A DNA stretch of 37,513 nucleotides from Myxococcaceae bacterium (GTDB taxonomy: Bacteria > Myxococcota > Myxococcia > Myxococcales > Myxococcaceae): assembly GCA_016926755.1 (NCBI GenBank), contig JAFGNZ010000133.1, forward strand, positions 1-37,513, in the 5' to 3' direction. Position 1 is the first letter of the stretch. Every line of letters begins with the position of its first letter. Positions 37,257-37,513 of the stretch are shown in pieces. Under the pieces are notes generated by a model that saw nothing but the letters and a program-made list of their open reading frames with translations, was not told the origin of the DNA and searched no databases. Position numbers and translations under genes: made by a program.

Positions 37257-37513
37257 GGGCGAGTCTACCAGGCCGTGCCCGTAGACAATCCCCACGCCCA
37301 CCCCGTCGCACTCAAGCTCGCCCTGCTCCCCAGGGATCCTCGCTTCGCGCGCGAGGTGGAGCTGCTCTCGTGCACCCGACACCCCAGCATCCCCCGCCTG
37401 TGGGACCAGGGGGAGTGGCTGCACCCGGGCGGCACGCTCTACCCGTTCCTCGTGATGGACTGGGTGGAGGGAGTGCCGCTGTATGACCAGGCACGGCAGA
37501 GCAATCCCTCCTC
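37257..37513 (+). pseudogene. 5'-truncated Ser/Thr protein kinase, continues past window
   Basis: The frame from 37257 reads GRVYQAVPVDNPHAHP, VALKLALL with the ATP-anchoring lysine, then REVELLSCTRHPSIPRLWD and YPFLVMDWVEGVPLYD. These are the glycine loop end, strand 3, helix C region and hinge of a Ser/Thr kinase N-lobe. An in-frame TGA at 37251-37253 lies just upstream, and there is no ATG or ribosome site before conserved sequence begins, so the first part of the gene is missing. The C-lobe, outside the window, may be intact. A start at an internal GTG would omit the glycine loop. Confidence 0.75.

Overview
The window is GC-rich chromosomal DNA, most likely from a myxobacterium (Myxococcota, suborder Cystobacterineae). 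That placement is an inference from gene content: a serine/threonine kinase–AAA ATPase–histidine kinase fused in one chain, tandem MacB/FtsX-type orphan permeases, an EF-G of the mitochondrial-EFG1-like type, a sigma factor near a kinase with an anti-sigma-like zinc motif, and GTG/TTG starts. No rRNA, tRNA or CRISPR array was seen, and no stretch over 300 bp lacks a gene or gene remnant.

Region 1 (1-9229): a 5'-cut FAD-dependent monooxygenase with a small upstream partner (minus strand). Then come a 901-aa secreted protein joining a barrel-like segment to an HExxH metallopeptidase-like segment, and a 1764-aa hybrid kinase. Region 2 (9259-15519): a calpain-type cysteine protease with tandem repeats, a tiny Cys-rich lipoprotein, a DUF1028 protein, an RsuA-type pseudouridine synthase, a soluble transhydrogenase (preceded by a possible 21-aa leader ORF), a hypothetical protein and an NTF2/SnoaL-like protein. 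Region 3 (15732-21374): housekeeping translation and RNA genes, namely fusA-type EF-G with a clear terminator, a DEAD-box helicase, and a Uup-like ABC-F ATPase.

Region 4 (21376-28159): two collinear 817-aa MacB/FtsX-type permeases in tandem on the minus strand, with ABC-F genes on both sides. Region 5 (28251-34185) reads in one direction: outer-membrane protein, sigma factor, lipoprotein alpha/beta hydrolase, and a kinase with an N-terminal zinc motif and a C-terminal beta-propeller. It is the best candidate here for a little-described envelope-signalling module, though the links between its genes are inferred from position and domains.

Region 6 (34186-37513) is rearranged. It holds a group II intron maturase C-terminal fragment, a 70-bp near-copy of the outer-membrane protein gene of region 5, a secreted beta-helix protein, a small coiled-coil protein, an unidentified basic fragment, and a kinase whose 5' end is missing just where homology starts. 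These scars suggest repeated insertion, deletion or recombination at the right end of the window.
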